A stretch of DNA of 64,000 nt, from assembly GCA_029202545.1 (NCBI GenBank), contig CP119311.1, positions 1,054,001 to 1,118,000 on the forward strand. Reading direction: 5' to 3'. The DNA comes from Candidatus Pseudobacter hemicellulosilyticus (GTDB taxonomy: Bacteria > Bacteroidota > Bacteroidia > Chitinophagales > Chitinophagaceae). The position numbers and the translations under genes are program-made. Below, one piece after another: positions 41,540-51,268 of this stretch (position 1 is the first letter of the stretch; each line of letters starts with the position of its first letter). Below the pieces are notes generated by a model, which did not search any database, was not told the origin of the DNA, and saw only the letters and a program-made list of their open reading frames with translations.

Positions 41540-43795
41540 ATGACTCCATTTCTCAAAGGACTATATTGCTCATTCCCGGTGCAGTTGTGTTTACTGCATC
41601 TCAAAAAGTTTCAGGCGCTGCTGATCTTCTGGTTTGTCCTGTTCAGCACCCTCAACGGCAGCTTCATGAAAAGCTTTGGCGCCGACTCGCTCTACCTGGC
41701 GCCCGAATACCTCGGTAATGTCAATGCCCTCAGCACCGCCCTGGTAGGCGCTACCATCGGCATTTTCATCATGAGCTGGAATATCACCACCTTCATTTTG
41801 TTCAGCAGGCATTTCCGTTTCCTGGCCACCACTTCCAGACCCTTTCTTAAATACTGCATCAACAATGCCGTTATACCGCTGATCTTTGTGGTTTTCTACC
41901 TGGTCAAAATGGCCGGCTTCGCCAGCGAAAAGGAATTGATGAGCGGCGGCCAGGTGCTGCTGCTGATCCTGGGCTTCCTGGCCGGACTGATCCTGGTGAT
42001 CGCCATCAGCCTGCTATATTTTTTCCGGGCCGATAAAACCATTATCCGGCGCCTCACTCCCGTGATCAGCAACCCCCAGCTTTTTAAAGCCCAGTTCAAA
42101 AAAGGGCAGACAAGAGTGTCCGATAGCCGGCTGGTAAAAGTGGAATGGTACCTCAATTCCCTGTTCAGCGTCAAAAAAGTGCGCGATGTATCGCATTACA
42201 GCCGGGAGTTCATTGAAACGATCTTCAGCAGGCACCACTTCTCTGCTGTGCTGTCCATTTTTGTGGCGTTCATTGTGCTGATCGTAATGGGCTTCTGGCT
42301 GGACAATCCCCTGTTCCAGGCCCCTGCTGCGGCCGGCATTACCTTGTTCTTCGCTATCCTGATAGCGGTCTCCGGCGCTTTCTCCTATTTCCTGCAAAGC
42401 TGGAGCATCCCCGCCATGGTGCTGCTTTTCTTTGTCCTGAACCTCCTGTACCTCTACAATGTTATTGACCCCAGCAATAAAGCCTACGGTCTTAATTATA
42501 CCAATAAACAGGAACGACCGGTATACAGCCAGGATTCCATCATGGCGCTTTGTACACCGGAAAAAATTGAACGGGATAAACAGGTGATGGTTTCCATCCT
42601 GGAACGCTGGAAGAAAAAACAACCGGAAAGTAAACCCGTTCTCTTCCTTATTAATACCAGCGGCGGCGGCAACCGCAGCGCCACGTTCACGATGAATGTG
42701 CTGCAGCGACTGGACAGCCTCTGCCAGGGCCAGCTAATGAACAAGACCTTCCTGATCACCGGCGCTTCCGGCGGCATGCTGGGCGCCGCTTACTTCCGGC
42801 AACTGTCGGCCGAAAAGGACAAGGGCAAACCGATCCGGCTCCAGGATAAACAATATGTGGAAGATATTTCCGGCGACCTGCTCAACTCGCTCTTCACTTC
42901 TTTTGTGGCGCGCGACCTGGCCTCACCCGCACAGAAATTCAGCGTGGGCAATTATCAATACATCAAGGACCGTGGTTATGCTTTTGAGGAAAAGCTGAAC
43001 AGCAATACCCGCGGCCTGCTGAATATCCGCCTCAAAGACCTGGTGGAGGATGAGCAGTATGCACGCATACCACTCATGCTGTTCAACTCAGTGATCACCC
43101 GCGACGGCCGCAAGATGATCATCAGCACCCAGCCTGTCAGTCACCTCATGCGCCCTGTGTACGATACCAGCCAGGAGGGTGATACCGAACCCGACGCCCT
43201 GGACTACCAGGCCCTGTTCCACCGGCAGGATCCCCTGAATCTGCGTGTACTCACCGCTCTCCGCATGAATGCAACTTTCCCCTATGTGCTGCCCAATGTA
43301 TGGCTGCCCACCAAACCCGTGATAGATGTGATGGATGCAGGACTGCGCGATAATTACGGCCAGGAAACAGCCACCCGCTTTCTGCAGGTGTTTGAAGAAT
43401 GGATACGGGAAAATACCAGCGGCGTAGTACTGATCCAGATCCGCGACCGCAAAGCAGGCGGCTGGGAACATCCGTTTGAATCCGAAGCCATCACGGATAT
43501 TGCTACTAAACCCATGCTACTGCTGCAGTATAACTGGTATAAAATGCAGGAATATAACCAAGGCGAACAACTGAGCCTTTCACAGGAGCTGATGGATGGC
43601 AAACTGCAACGCCTTTCTTTCCAGTATATCCCCAAAAAAGAAGAAGCCCGCGCCACCCTCAATTTCCATCTTTCCAAAAGAGAAAGACAGGATATTGCCG
43701 AAGCACTGGACAGCGAGCAGAACCGCCGGCTGTTCCATCATTTCCGGCAACTCCTGTCGCCCGCCGGAAAAGTCGTTGCTAAGCAGGGTGAATAA
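41540..43795 (+). CDS. membrane-anchored patatin-like phospholipase
   Basis: This 751-residue protein combines two parts. The first ~310 residues hold about seven transmembrane helices (around 26-43, 67-88, 110-126, 136-161, 233-253, 261-283, 288-304). The rest is a patatin-like domain with an oxyanion loop GGGNRSA (about 374), a nucleophile motif GASGG (Ser at about 407) and a catalytic DAGLRDNYG (about 598), the D-G/A-G dyad partner. Patatins are acyl hydrolases of membrane lipids. This membrane-embedded layout is not the usual soluble one. The last 17 bases overlap the convergent lipid-kinase gene. Confidence 0.85.
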   Translation: MTPFLKGLYCSFPVQLCLLHLKKFQALLIFWFVLFSTLNGSFMKSFGADSLYLAPEYLGNVNALSTALVGATIGIFIMSWNITTFILFSRHFRFLATTSRPFLKYCINNAVIPLIFVVFYLVKMAGFASEKELMSGGQVLLLILGFLAGLILVIAISLLYFFRADKTIIRRLTPVISNPQLFKAQFKKGQTRVSDSRLVKVEWYLNSLFSVKKVRDVSHYSREFIETIFSRHHFSAVLSIFVAFIVLIVMGFWLDNPLFQAPAAAGITLFFAILIAVSGAFSYFLQSWSIPAMVLLFFVLNLLYLYNVIDPSNKAYGLNYTNKQERPVYSQDSIMALCTPEKIERDKQVMVSILERWKKKQPESKPVLFLINTSGGGNRSATFTMNVLQRLDSLCQGQLMNKTFLITGASGGMLGAAYFRQLSAEKDKGKPIRLQDKQYVEDISGDLLNSLFTSFVARDLASPAQKFSVGNYQYIKDRGYAFEEKLNSNTRGLLNIRLKDLVEDEQYARIPLMLFNSVITRDGRKMIISTQPVSHLMRPVYDTSQEGDTEPDALDYQALFHRQDPLNLRVLTALRMNATFPYVLPNVWLPTKPVIDVMDAGLRDNYGQETATRFLQVFEEWIRENTSGVVLIQIRDRKAGGWEHPFESEAITDIATKPMLLLQYNWYKMQEYNQGEQLSLSQELMDGKLQRLSFQYIPKKEEARATLNFHLSKRERQDIAEALDSEQNRRLFHHFRQLLSPAGKVVAKQGE

Positions 43796-44675
43796 GCCTG
43801 AAATGTTTGGGCAGTACTTTAATATCCAGCTGGGGGATGCTGTCCCTGGGCTCCCCATCAATATGCAGGGGCGCATGATCCGTATTGGAAATGGTCAGTT
43901 CCTGCGTCTGGAAATAAATGACCGGTGAACGCAGGGAGTTTTCGATCCGCTTCAGCTTGCCGGCCAATACCTGCCTCATAACGTTCAGCAACAGGAGCGG
44001 TTTGGCAATTTTCTTAACGATCACTACATCCAGCAAACCGTCCGACAGATCAGCCTTGGGAGCTATGGTGAAATTATTCCCGAATTGATTGCTGTTGGCG
44101 ATACTGATGAAAAAAGCTTCGGTATTAAAAGCGATCTTATTGGCATTGACCAGGAAGGGATAGGACCGGGCCGAGAAAAAATTACGGGTGGTCAGCGAAG
44201 CATAGGTGGCCAGTCCCCGTTTGGGCTGTACCGCAAACTCATGCGCCACCTGCGCATCAAAGCCCAGGCCGCAAAGCATACAGGCAAACTGCTCATTCAC
44301 CATGAATCCATCTATCAGCACAGGCTTACCGGTAAAAACAATCTCCAGTGCTTTTGCGCTGGCCTTGGGAATACCTGCCGCAAAAGCCAGCCCGTTTCCG
44401 GAGCCCATGGGCACAATCCCAAAATTGACCGGGCAGCCGGCCAGGGAATGCACCACCTGGTTCACAGAACCATCACCGCCACAGATAACAATATCTGTAA
44501 TACCTTCTTCCGCTATCCGCTGTTGCAGGAACCGGTAATCGCCACTGGCTTCGGTAGGCAGGATCTCAAAAGGGATCCCCACTTCTGCAGTGCGTTTAGT
44601 TACCAGTGCTGTCAGATTTCCTTTTCCGCGGGTGCCGGAAATCGGGTTGATTAAATAAATGATCTTTCTGGTCAT
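43779..44675 (-). CDS. diacylglycerol/lipid kinase family protein (YegS-like)
   Basis: This 298-residue cytoplasmic enzyme has the DAGK catalytic domain. Seen are the N-terminal LINPISGTRGKGNL, the key nucleotide motif VICGGDGSVNQVVHSLAG (about residue 65), MGSGNGLAFAAGIP and the late LLDVVIVKK. It phosphorylates a lipid substrate, either diacylglycerol or a sphingoid base; Bacteroidota make sphingolipids, so both are plausible. The start at 44675 is set by the family N-terminus and a -7 box 17 bases upstream. It converges on the patatin gene. Confidence 0.9.
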   Translation of the reverse strand: MTRKIIYLINPISGTRGKGNLTALVTKRTAEVGIPFEILPTEASGDYRFLQQRIAEEGITDIVICGGDGSVNQVVHSLAGCPVNFGIVPMGSGNGLAFAAGIPKASAKALEIVFTGKPVLIDGFMVNEQFACMLCGLGFDAQVAHEFAVQPKRGLATYASLTTRNFFSARSYPFLVNANKIAFNTEAFFISIANSNQFGNNFTIAPKADLSDGLLDVVIVKKIAKPLLLLNVMRQVLAGKLKRIENSLRSPVIYFQTQELTISNTDHAPLHIDGEPRDSIPQLDIKVLPKHFRLIHPA

Positions 44676-44691
44676 GCGCCGCAAAATTCGG

Positions 44692-44699
44692 CAAAAATA
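44692..44699 (-). promoter_or_regulatory. -7 promoter box of lipid kinase gene
   Basis: The minus strand reads TATTTTTG; transcription should start near 44685, about 10 bases before the ATG at 44675. Confidence 0.5.
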
Positions 44700-44751
44700 G
44701 AAATAACTAAAATTAATACCGGCTGCGGTTCCCAGATATAACATTGCGCAG

Positions 44752-44759
44752 TAGATTTG
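44752..44759 (+). promoter_or_regulatory. -7 promoter box of ppk1
   Basis: TAGATTTG, an exact match 20 bases before the ppk1 ATG; a TTC stands where TTG is expected upstream. Confidence 0.5.
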
Positions 44760-44778
44760 ACTATACTAATGTCATCTT

Positions 44779-46872
44779 ATGGAGCAGCAAGCAGGACAAA
44801 ACCAGCTACCGGATCAGGCAGGAATTTCTTCCCCACCTTATTTCAACCGGGACCTGAGCTGGCTTTCCTTTAATGAACGGGTGCTGCAGGAAGCCGGGAG
44901 GCAGGAAGTCCCGCTAATGGAAAGGATCCGGTTCCTGTCTATCTGGTCGTCCAACCTGGATGAGTTTTATCGTGTCCGGGTGCCTGCCCTCATGGCCCTT
45001 GAAAAACTGGGGAAGAAAAAGCAGCGCAGCCGGCAGGAGGATACTTTTGCTACTGTCAGCGTACCAGCCGTTAGTGCAGTGATCCACCGGCAGCAGGAAT
45101 TGTTCGGCGCTACCCTGGCCGCTATTCTCCCGCAGCTGTCGGAACAGCATGGTATCAGCCTGGTCTATAACCAGCCTATACCCGAAATTATCCGCACCGC
45201 AGCCACAGACTATTTTTACAACCAGGTGCTGGCCTTCCTGCAACCTGTTCACCTGGCTGATCCCAACATCCGGTTCTTCCCGGAGAACAATAAACTGTAT
45301 TTCCTGGTTTCGGTCAGCGATGCGCAGCATGCGGATACTTTGCTGATTGTCGCCATTCCCTCCGACCAGCTGCCGCGTTTCCATAGCATCCGTGCCGGAG
45401 GGCGGTTATACATCCTGTTCCTGGACGATATCATCCGGGATAACCTGGCAGGGGTGATGCCACAATACAACATACAGCAGCTGTACAGTTTCAAGGTTAC
45501 CCGTGATGGAGACCTGGGCATTGCCGATGAATATGAAGGCGATCTGGCAGAGAAGATCGAGAAACAGATTGCCCGCCGCGACCTGGGCTTTGCCACCCGC
45601 TTCCTCTATGACGCCCAATTGCCGGCGCCTGTCCTGGAGTCTATCACCAGCCTCCTGTCCCTGTCCAATGCCAACAATATGGAAGGCGGCCCCTACCATA
45701 ACCTGAAAGACCTGTCCACCCTGCCTATCAATGATCCTGCTCTGTTATACCCGCACTGGCCTGTCAGCACGCATACAGTAGCCGGTAGCTCCCTGCTGGA
45801 TGAGATCGGGCAGCGCGACCTGCTGCTGCATCCACCCTATCAATCCTACCATACGGTGCTGCGCTTTTTCAATGAAGCAGCCATTGATCCCTGGGTGGAA
45901 GAGATCTACATCACGGTATACCGTATTGCCAGTGATTCAAAGATTGCGCATGCGCTGATCAGCGCCGCACGCAATGGCAAAAAAGTGGTGGTCTTTGTGG
46001 AATTGAAAGCCCGCTTTGATGAGGCCAATAATGTCCGCTGGGCCAAACTGCTCAAAGCCGCCGGCGTGCAGCTGATCTACAGCATCCCTACCCTCAAGGT
46101 ACATGCGAAAGTAGCCCTGGTAAAGAAAATACATTTGGGACGAACCAATTATTACGGGCTGCTGTCCACCGGCAACATGAACGAAAGTACCGCCCGGTTC
46201 TATACAGATCACCTGCTGTTCACTTCCCGCAGCTCCCTGTTGCTGGAACTGGAGCAGCTTTTCCGGTTCCTGTCGCAACGAAAGAAACCCCAGCCGGGCC
46301 CTTCTCTCCCTTTCTCTGAACTGTTAATAGCACAGTTCAACCTGCAGGAAAGGTTCCTGCAGCTCATGGACCGGGAGATCGCAAACGCCCGCCAGGGATT
46401 ACCCGCCGGCATCCGGATCAAGCTCAATAACCTGGAAGAAAGGGTACTCATCAATAAACTGTACGAGGCTTCCGCAGCCGGTGTACCCGTGGAACTGCTG
46501 GTGCGCAGCATCTGCTGCTGCCGGCCGGGCATACCGGGACTCAGTGAGAACATCCGCATCAAAAGGATGGTGGACCGCTACCTGGAGCATGGCCGGATCT
46601 TTATTTTTACCAACAACGGGGACCCGGAATTATACATGGGATCGGCTGACTGGATGAACCGGAACATTTACCGCCGGATAGAAGTTTGCTTCCCCATCCT
46701 GGACCCGGCACTGAAAGCCACCATGCTTACCCTGGTGGAGGGGCAATGGAAGGACAATACCCAGGCCGTATGGATCAGCCCTGAGCTGGAGAATATACCG
46801 GTAACAGATGAGGAACCGCGGGTGCGTTCACAGGAGATGATCAGCCGGCTGCTTTCCGGAAAAGAAGCATAG
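44779..46872 (+). CDS. ppk1: polyphosphate kinase 1
   Basis: This 697-residue enzyme polymerises the gamma-phosphate of ATP into polyphosphate. Its N-terminal domain has NRDLSWLSFNERVLQEA and SIWSSNLDEFYRVRVPAL, family hallmarks. The catalytic half has the autophosphorylated histidine in TLKVHAKVALV (His442), then LLSTGNMNESTARFYTDHL. The second conserved histidine position is in the VDRYLEHGRIF area, and YMGSADWMNRN follows. The bases coding LGRTNYYG include one copy of the 11-base recurring motif. There is no ppx neighbour. Length is typical. Confidence 0.95.
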   Translation: MEQQAGQNQLPDQAGISSPPYFNRDLSWLSFNERVLQEAGRQEVPLMERIRFLSIWSSNLDEFYRVRVPALMALEKLGKKKQRSRQEDTFATVSVPAVSAVIHRQQELFGATLAAILPQLSEQHGISLVYNQPIPEIIRTAATDYFYNQVLAFLQPVHLADPNIRFFPENNKLYFLVSVSDAQHADTLLIVAIPSDQLPRFHSIRAGGRLYILFLDDIIRDNLAGVMPQYNIQQLYSFKVTRDGDLGIADEYEGDLAEKIEKQIARRDLGFATRFLYDAQLPAPVLESITSLLSLSNANNMEGGPYHNLKDLSTLPINDPALLYPHWPVSTHTVAGSSLLDEIGQRDLLLHPPYQSYHTVLRFFNEAAIDPWVEEIYITVYRIASDSKIAHALISAARNGKKVVVFVELKARFDEANNVRWAKLLKAAGVQLIYSIPTLKVHAKVALVKKIHLGRTNYYGLLSTGNMNESTARFYTDHLLFTSRSSLLLELEQLFRFLSQRKKPQPGPSLPFSELLIAQFNLQERFLQLMDREIANARQGLPAGIRIKLNNLEERVLINKLYEASAAGVPVELLVRSICCCRPGIPGLSENIRIKRMVDRYLEHGRIFIFTNNGDPELYMGSADWMNRNIYRRIEVCFPILDPALKATMLTLVEGQWKDNTQAVWISPELENIPVTDEEPRVRSQEMISRLLSGKEA
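46134..46150 (+). repeat. motif, copy 5 (within ppk1)
   Basis: TTTGGGACGAACCAATT inside the ppk1 coding sequence, encoding LGRTNY. Confidence 0.55.
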
Positions 46873-46874
46873 CC

Positions 46875-47924
46875 TTACCACCTGAGCAGGGCGCTGGCCC
46901 AGGTAAAGCCACTGCCAAATGCCGCCAGGCAGACAAGATCGCCTTTTTTTACCCGGCCTTCCTGCCATGCCTCGCAAAGGGCGATAGGCACAGAAGCCGC
47001 TGTAGTATTGCCGTAGCGTTGAATATTATTAAAGACCTGATCGTCCCGCAGCTGTAATTTCTGCTGTACAAACTGGGCAATACGCAGGTTGGCCTGGTGC
47101 GGGATCAGCAGTTGCAGATCGGCCGGCTGATAGCCATTTTTATCCAGGGCCTCCTGGATCACTTCAGGGAATTTGACCACTGCCTTTTTGAATACGGACG
47201 GTCCATCCATAAAGGGAAAATTCTGGGCATTGTCGATCATGGCATGGCTCATGAACATCTCCCCAATTTCCGCATCATTGAAATCCGCCAGGGTCTGGTC
47301 CATCCAGTGGTTGGCATGTGTGCCGGGATTGTACATGGCCAGGATCTCTGCGCTCTCGCCATCACTGTGCAGGTGGGTGCTGAGCAGGCCGCGACCCTCT
47401 TCTTCCGTGGGCTGCAGCACTACGGCGCCGGCGCCATCGCCAAAGATCACGCTCACATTGCGGCCACGGGTACTGAAGTCGAGCCCGAAAGAATGCTTTT
47501 CACTGCCAATGACCAGGACATTTTTATACATCCCGCTGCGGATGAACTGATCCGCCACACTGAGGGCATAAATAAAACCGCTGCACTGGTTGCGGACATC
47601 CAGGGCGCCTATCTCCTTCATCTTCATGGCGCGCTGCACCAGTACACCACAGCCCGGAAAATAATAATCGGGGCTAAGGGTGGCAAATACAATAAAATCT
47701 ATATCCTGTGGGGTGATGCCTGCTCTTTCAATAGCAATGCGCGCCGCTTCCACACCCATGGTGGTGGTGGTTTCTTCTGTACGGTGTGCGTAGCGCCTTT
47801 CTTTGATACCCGTACGTTCCTGGATCCACTCATCGTTGGTATCCATATACTTTGTGAGGTCCTGGTTGCTGACTACCTGTTGGGGCACATACATCCCGAT
47901 GCCGGCTATACATGAACGGATCAT
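46875..47924 (-). CDS. fabH: 3-oxoacyl-ACP synthase III (FabH family)
   Basis: This 349-residue enzyme of the thiolase fold condenses acyl-CoA with malonyl-ACP to start fatty-acid synthesis. The active-site Cys114 is in DVRNQCSGFIYAL. The His is in LLIPHQANLRI (about residue 263) and the Asn in RYGNTTAASVP. The N-terminal WIQERTGIKERRYA is the FabH signature. Bacteroidota often carry several FabH-like genes, some devoted to alkylresorcinol or flexirubin paths. With no fatty-acid gene beside it, its exact role is open. It converges on ppk1 with a 2-base gap. Confidence 0.92.
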   Translation of the reverse strand: MIRSCIAGIGMYVPQQVVSNQDLTKYMDTNDEWIQERTGIKERRYAHRTEETTTTMGVEAARIAIERAGITPQDIDFIVFATLSPDYYFPGCGVLVQRAMKMKEIGALDVRNQCSGFIYALSVADQFIRSGMYKNVLVIGSEKHSFGLDFSTRGRNVSVIFGDGAGAVVLQPTEEEGRGLLSTHLHSDGESAEILAMYNPGTHANHWMDQTLADFNDAEIGEMFMSHAMIDNAQNFPFMDGPSVFKKAVVKFPEVIQEALDKNGYQPADLQLLIPHQANLRIAQFVQQKLQLRDDQVFNNIQRYGNTTAASVPIALCEAWQEGRVKKGDLVCLAAFGSGFTWASALLRW

Positions 47925-47997
47925 ATGAGGAGCTGTTTAGTTCCGGCAAATTACGGAAGAAACAATTGCAGGGGAAATGAAACTATTGCAGCTGAAA

Positions 47998-48996
47998 CTA
48001 TTGAGGGCTGAGGCCCAGTGTTTCTGTCATAAAGCCATTGATGGCCGCTTCTACCCCTTCAATATCATGGGATTTGATCCAGGAGCCTATCACATGATTG
48101 CCGGCGCCGGGAATGGCCATGGCAATATTCTGGCTGGCCGGGGAGCCCAGGGCTTTCACCATGTCCAGGATGGCGGATACTTTCACCACACTGTCCTGGT
48201 GAACCTGGTCCTTAAAATAATACAGGGTGAGGGTTGGTTGTTTTACTTTGGCAAAAGTGGCATCGGTCATGGCCGTCTCCAGCAGCTCCTGCAGGCTGAC
48301 GGCCGCTTCCAGCCTGTATCTGGGCGTCCAGTACTGTTTATATACGTCACGGGTATCCTGGGTGGAGTGCAGGTAATCGGATCCTTTTACCAGCCTTGCT
48401 ATCTGCAATCCCCAGGGATTATTGAGCAGCCAGGCATTGCCGTCATTGATGGCAATATTGGGCGAAAGCAGGACCAGTGCATACACATCGGGATAATCGG
48501 CCGCCAGTTTGAGCGCCAGGGTGCCCCCGGTGGAAGTGCCCATCAGGATCACCTTACGCCCCAGCTGCCGGCCAATGGCCAGGGCTTCCTTGGCAGATTC
48601 CCAGTAGCTGTCGGCCGTGAGGTGCAGCATATTATCCGTGGTATCCAGTCCATGTTCCGAGAGGCGGGACAGGTACAGGTTGGCGCCAAAGCGGCGGGCG
48701 ATATCCTTGTGAACGGGATCGCCCTCTTCCTGGGAAGCAGAAAAGCCATGGAGGTATACAATGGCTACCTCGGTAGGCTGACGGAGCGAATCATTGGCCC
48801 AGACAATGCGGGCTTCGTTATCCGGTTTCAGGTGATGGGCGGCCTCATGGGCAGTCACGTATTGCTGCAGTTGTGCAGGATCAGCAGGAACGGCCGGCAT
48901 CTGGGTGGAATAATGCGGTTGCGCCGGTTTGGGGCCCAGCAGGTAAACGATCAGGAGCACAAGCGGGACAATGAATAACCATTTGCGTTTGCGCAT
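47998..48996 (-). CDS. membrane-anchored alpha/beta hydrolase
   Basis: This 332-residue protein starts with an N-terminal hydrophobic helix (residues 4-20, LFIVPLVLLIVYLLG) that is either an anchor or an uncleaved signal. The hydrolase domain has VAIVYLHGFSASQEEGD (oxyanion region), the nucleophile elbow VILMGTSTGGTLALKLA (about residue 150), and a C-terminal GAGNHVIGSWIKS that gives the His. The lid region is long. It fits an esterase or monoacylglycerol-lipase-type enzyme facing the periplasm. It is upstream of fabH on the same strand, and a shared transcript is possible. Confidence 0.85.
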   Translation of the reverse strand: MRKRKWLFIVPLVLLIVYLLGPKPAQPHYSTQMPAVPADPAQLQQYVTAHEAAHHLKPDNEARIVWANDSLRQPTEVAIVYLHGFSASQEEGDPVHKDIARRFGANLYLSRLSEHGLDTTDNMLHLTADSYWESAKEALAIGRQLGRKVILMGTSTGGTLALKLAADYPDVYALVLLSPNIAINDGNAWLLNNPWGLQIARLVKGSDYLHSTQDTRDVYKQYWTPRYRLEAAVSLQELLETAMTDATFAKVKQPTLTLYYFKDQVHQDSVVKVSAILDMVKALGSPASQNIAMAIPGAGNHVIGSWIKSHDIEGVEAAINGFMTETLGLSPQ

Positions 48997-49038
48997 GTAC
49001 TAATTTTGGGTGAAATTAACCTGTTTTTTACTCATTCC

Positions 49039-49263
49039 ATGAATGCTGAAACCGGAAAATACCTGTTATTGATCGGGGCCTGCCTGGTGCTGGCCGGAGG
49101 GATCATTTACTTTTTCCACGATAAGCTCCACTGGATCGGCCGGCTGCCCGGTGATATCCGGATAGAAAGGGAAAATTGCCGATTTTACTTCCCTTTAACT
49201 ACTATGATACTCGTCAGTATTGTGGGGAGCGCCCTTCTCTGGCTCCTCCGTAAACTCTTCTGA
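49039..49263 (+). CDS. DUF2905 small membrane protein
   Basis: This 74-residue protein has two transmembrane helices (about 7-26 and 48-68) separated by the family loop WIGRLPGDIRIERENCRFYFPL. DUF2905 proteins are short inner-membrane proteins of unknown function found in many phyla. The ATG at 49039 is preferred; an in-frame TTG at 49006 would add 11 residues. It lies between the divergent hydrolase gene and typA. Confidence 0.85.
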   Translation: MNAETGKYLLLIGACLVLAGGIIYFFHDKLHWIGRLPGDIRIERENCRFYFPLTTMILVSIVGSALLWLLRKLF

Positions 49264-49358
49264 TATGCATAAGTTACTGATAAACAGATCAATACTAAAA
49301 TTATCGGTTGGTCTTTTCCGGGGCTAGTTTATCAAAATATAAAGTTTGTGGAACATCC

Positions 49359-49388
49359 TTGCCGACCCGTTGAATTGACGTACCTTTG
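49359..49388 (+). promoter_or_regulatory. promoter of typA
   Basis: TTG at 49359-49361, a 19-base spacer and TACCTTTG at 49381-49388 make a full promoter. Transcription should start near 49395, 13 bases before the ATG at 49408; the in-frame codon at 49348 lies upstream of it. Confidence 0.65.
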
Positions 49389-49407
49389 CGGCTTCTTTTT
49401 TATACAT

Positions 49408-51219
49408 ATGCAAATAAGAAATATCGCGATCATCGCCCACGTAGACCACGGGAAAACCACCCTTGTAGATAAGATCCTGCACGCCACGAAGGTTTTTCGT
49501 GATAACCAGGAAACAGGTGAACTGATCATGGACAGCAATGACCTGGAAAGGGAACGTGGCATCACGATCTTCAGCAAGAACGCCGCCGTTACCTATAAAG
49601 ACGTTAAGATCAACGTTATTGATACACCGGGTCACGCCGACTTTGGTGGTGAGGTAGAGCGTGTACTGAAAATGGCCGATGGCGTCTGCCTCCTGGTGGA
49701 TGCTTTTGAAGGACCCATGCCCCAGACCCGCTTTGTACTCCAGAAAGCCCTGCAGCTGAACCTGAAACCCATCGTGATCATCAATAAAGTGGACAAACCC
49801 AACTGCCGCCCTGATGAAGTACATGATGCCGTTTTTGAACTGTTCTTCAACCTGGACGCCACCGAAGAGCAGCTGAACTTCCCTACCTTCTACGGTTCGG
49901 GCAAGAACGGCTGGTTCAATGATTCCCTGACCCAGGTGGAGGGCATTGATCCCCTGCTGGATGGTATCCTGAAATTTGTTCCTCCTCCCCAGATAAGTGA
50001 AGGTCCCCTGCAGATGCAGATCACCTCACTGGACTACTCCTCCTTCCTTGGCCGTATCGCCGTAGGTAAGGTTACCCGTGGTTCTATCAAAGAAAACCAA
50101 CCCATTGCCCTCATGCAGGCCGATGGCACCATTAAGAAATCAAGGGTGCGTGAGCTTTATGTATTTGAAGGCATGGGCAAGAAAAAAGTAACAGAAGTAG
50201 TGGCCGGCGACCTTTGCGCTGTAGTAGGCCTGGAAGATTTCAATATCGGTGATACCATTGCCGATGCTGAAAACCCCGAGGCGCTGCCCGTGATCAGCGT
50301 GGACGAACCCACCATGAACATGCTCTTCTCTGTAAATAACTCCCCCTTCTATGGTAAGGACGGTAAGTTTGTTACCAGCCGCCATATCCGGGACCGTCTC
50401 ATGAAAGAGACAGAGAAGAACCTGGCCCTCAAAGTAGTTGACAGCCCCGATGGCGATAGCCTGATTGTATACGGCCGTGGTATCCTGCACCTTGGTATCC
50501 TGATCGAGACCATGCGTCGCGAAGGATATGAGCTGACCGTTGGCCAGCCCCAGGTAATTGTGAAAGAGGTGGATGGCAAGAAATGTGAGCCCTACGAAAC
50601 CCTGGTGGTGGATGTGCCGCAGGAATTTGCATCCAAAGTGATTGACCTGGTATCCCGCCGTAAAGGAGAGATGCTCATTATGGAAACCAAAGGTGAAATG
50701 CAGCACCTGGAGTTTGATATCCCTTCCCGTGGCCTGATCGGTCTGCGCACACAGATGCTGACCGCTACCACCGGAGAAGCTGTGATGGCCCACCGTTTCA
50801 GTGAATACAAACCCTGGAAAGGACCCATCCCCGGAAGGAACAACGGCGTTCTGCTCTCTAAGAACACCGAAAAGACTACCGGCTATTCCATCGACAAACT
50901 GCAGGACCGTGGTACCTTCTTTGTTGATCCGGGTGAAGATGTATATGCCGGCCAGATCATTGCCGAACATATCAAACCGGGCGACCTGGTAGTGAATGCT
51001 ACCGAAGGTAAGAAGCTCACCAACCACCGTGCCAGCGGCAGTGACGATGCTACCCGCATTGCGCCCAAGACCCTGATGACCCTTGAAGAATGCATGGAAT
51101 ACATCCAGTTCGACGAGTGCATTGAGGTTACCCCCAACTTCATCCGCATGCGTAAAGTAATGCTGGACGAAGAAGAAAGAAAGAAACACGCCAAGTCTAT
51201 GAGCGCTTCCAACGCGTAA
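49408..51219 (+). CDS. typA: ribosome-binding GTPase TypA/BipA
   Basis: This 603-residue translational GTPase acts on 50S assembly and stress growth. G1 is AHVDHGKTTL (residues 9-18), G2 is in ERERGITIFSKNAA, G3 DTPGHADF and G4 NKVDKPN. The EF-G-like domains III and V follow, and the C-terminal BipA-specific domain contains TRIAPKTLMTLEECMEYI. The start at 49408 is fixed by the promoter. It is followed by a strong terminator at 51241-51268. Confidence 0.97.
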   Translation: MQIRNIAIIAHVDHGKTTLVDKILHATKVFRDNQETGELIMDSNDLERERGITIFSKNAAVTYKDVKINVIDTPGHADFGGEVERVLKMADGVCLLVDAFEGPMPQTRFVLQKALQLNLKPIVIINKVDKPNCRPDEVHDAVFELFFNLDATEEQLNFPTFYGSGKNGWFNDSLTQVEGIDPLLDGILKFVPPPQISEGPLQMQITSLDYSSFLGRIAVGKVTRGSIKENQPIALMQADGTIKKSRVRELYVFEGMGKKKVTEVVAGDLCAVVGLEDFNIGDTIADAENPEALPVISVDEPTMNMLFSVNNSPFYGKDGKFVTSRHIRDRLMKETEKNLALKVVDSPDGDSLIVYGRGILHLGILIETMRREGYELTVGQPQVIVKEVDGKKCEPYETLVVDVPQEFASKVIDLVSRRKGEMLIMETKGEMQHLEFDIPSRGLIGLRTQMLTATTGEAVMAHRFSEYKPWKGPIPGRNNGVLLSKNTEKTTGYSIDKLQDRGTFFVDPGEDVYAGQIIAEHIKPGDLVVNATEGKKLTNHRASGSDDATRIAPKTLMTLEECMEYIQFDECIEVTPNFIRMRKVMLDEEERKKHAKSMSASNA

Positions 51220-51240
51220 ATAGCCTGCTGATAAAATTGA

Positions 51241-51268
51241 AGCCCGGTGTTACCACCGGGCTTTTTTT
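51241..51268 (+). terminator. terminator after typA
   Basis: AGCCCGGTG (51241-51249) and CACCGGGCT (51254-51262) form a nine-bp stem with a TTAC loop and a T run. Confidence 0.92.
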
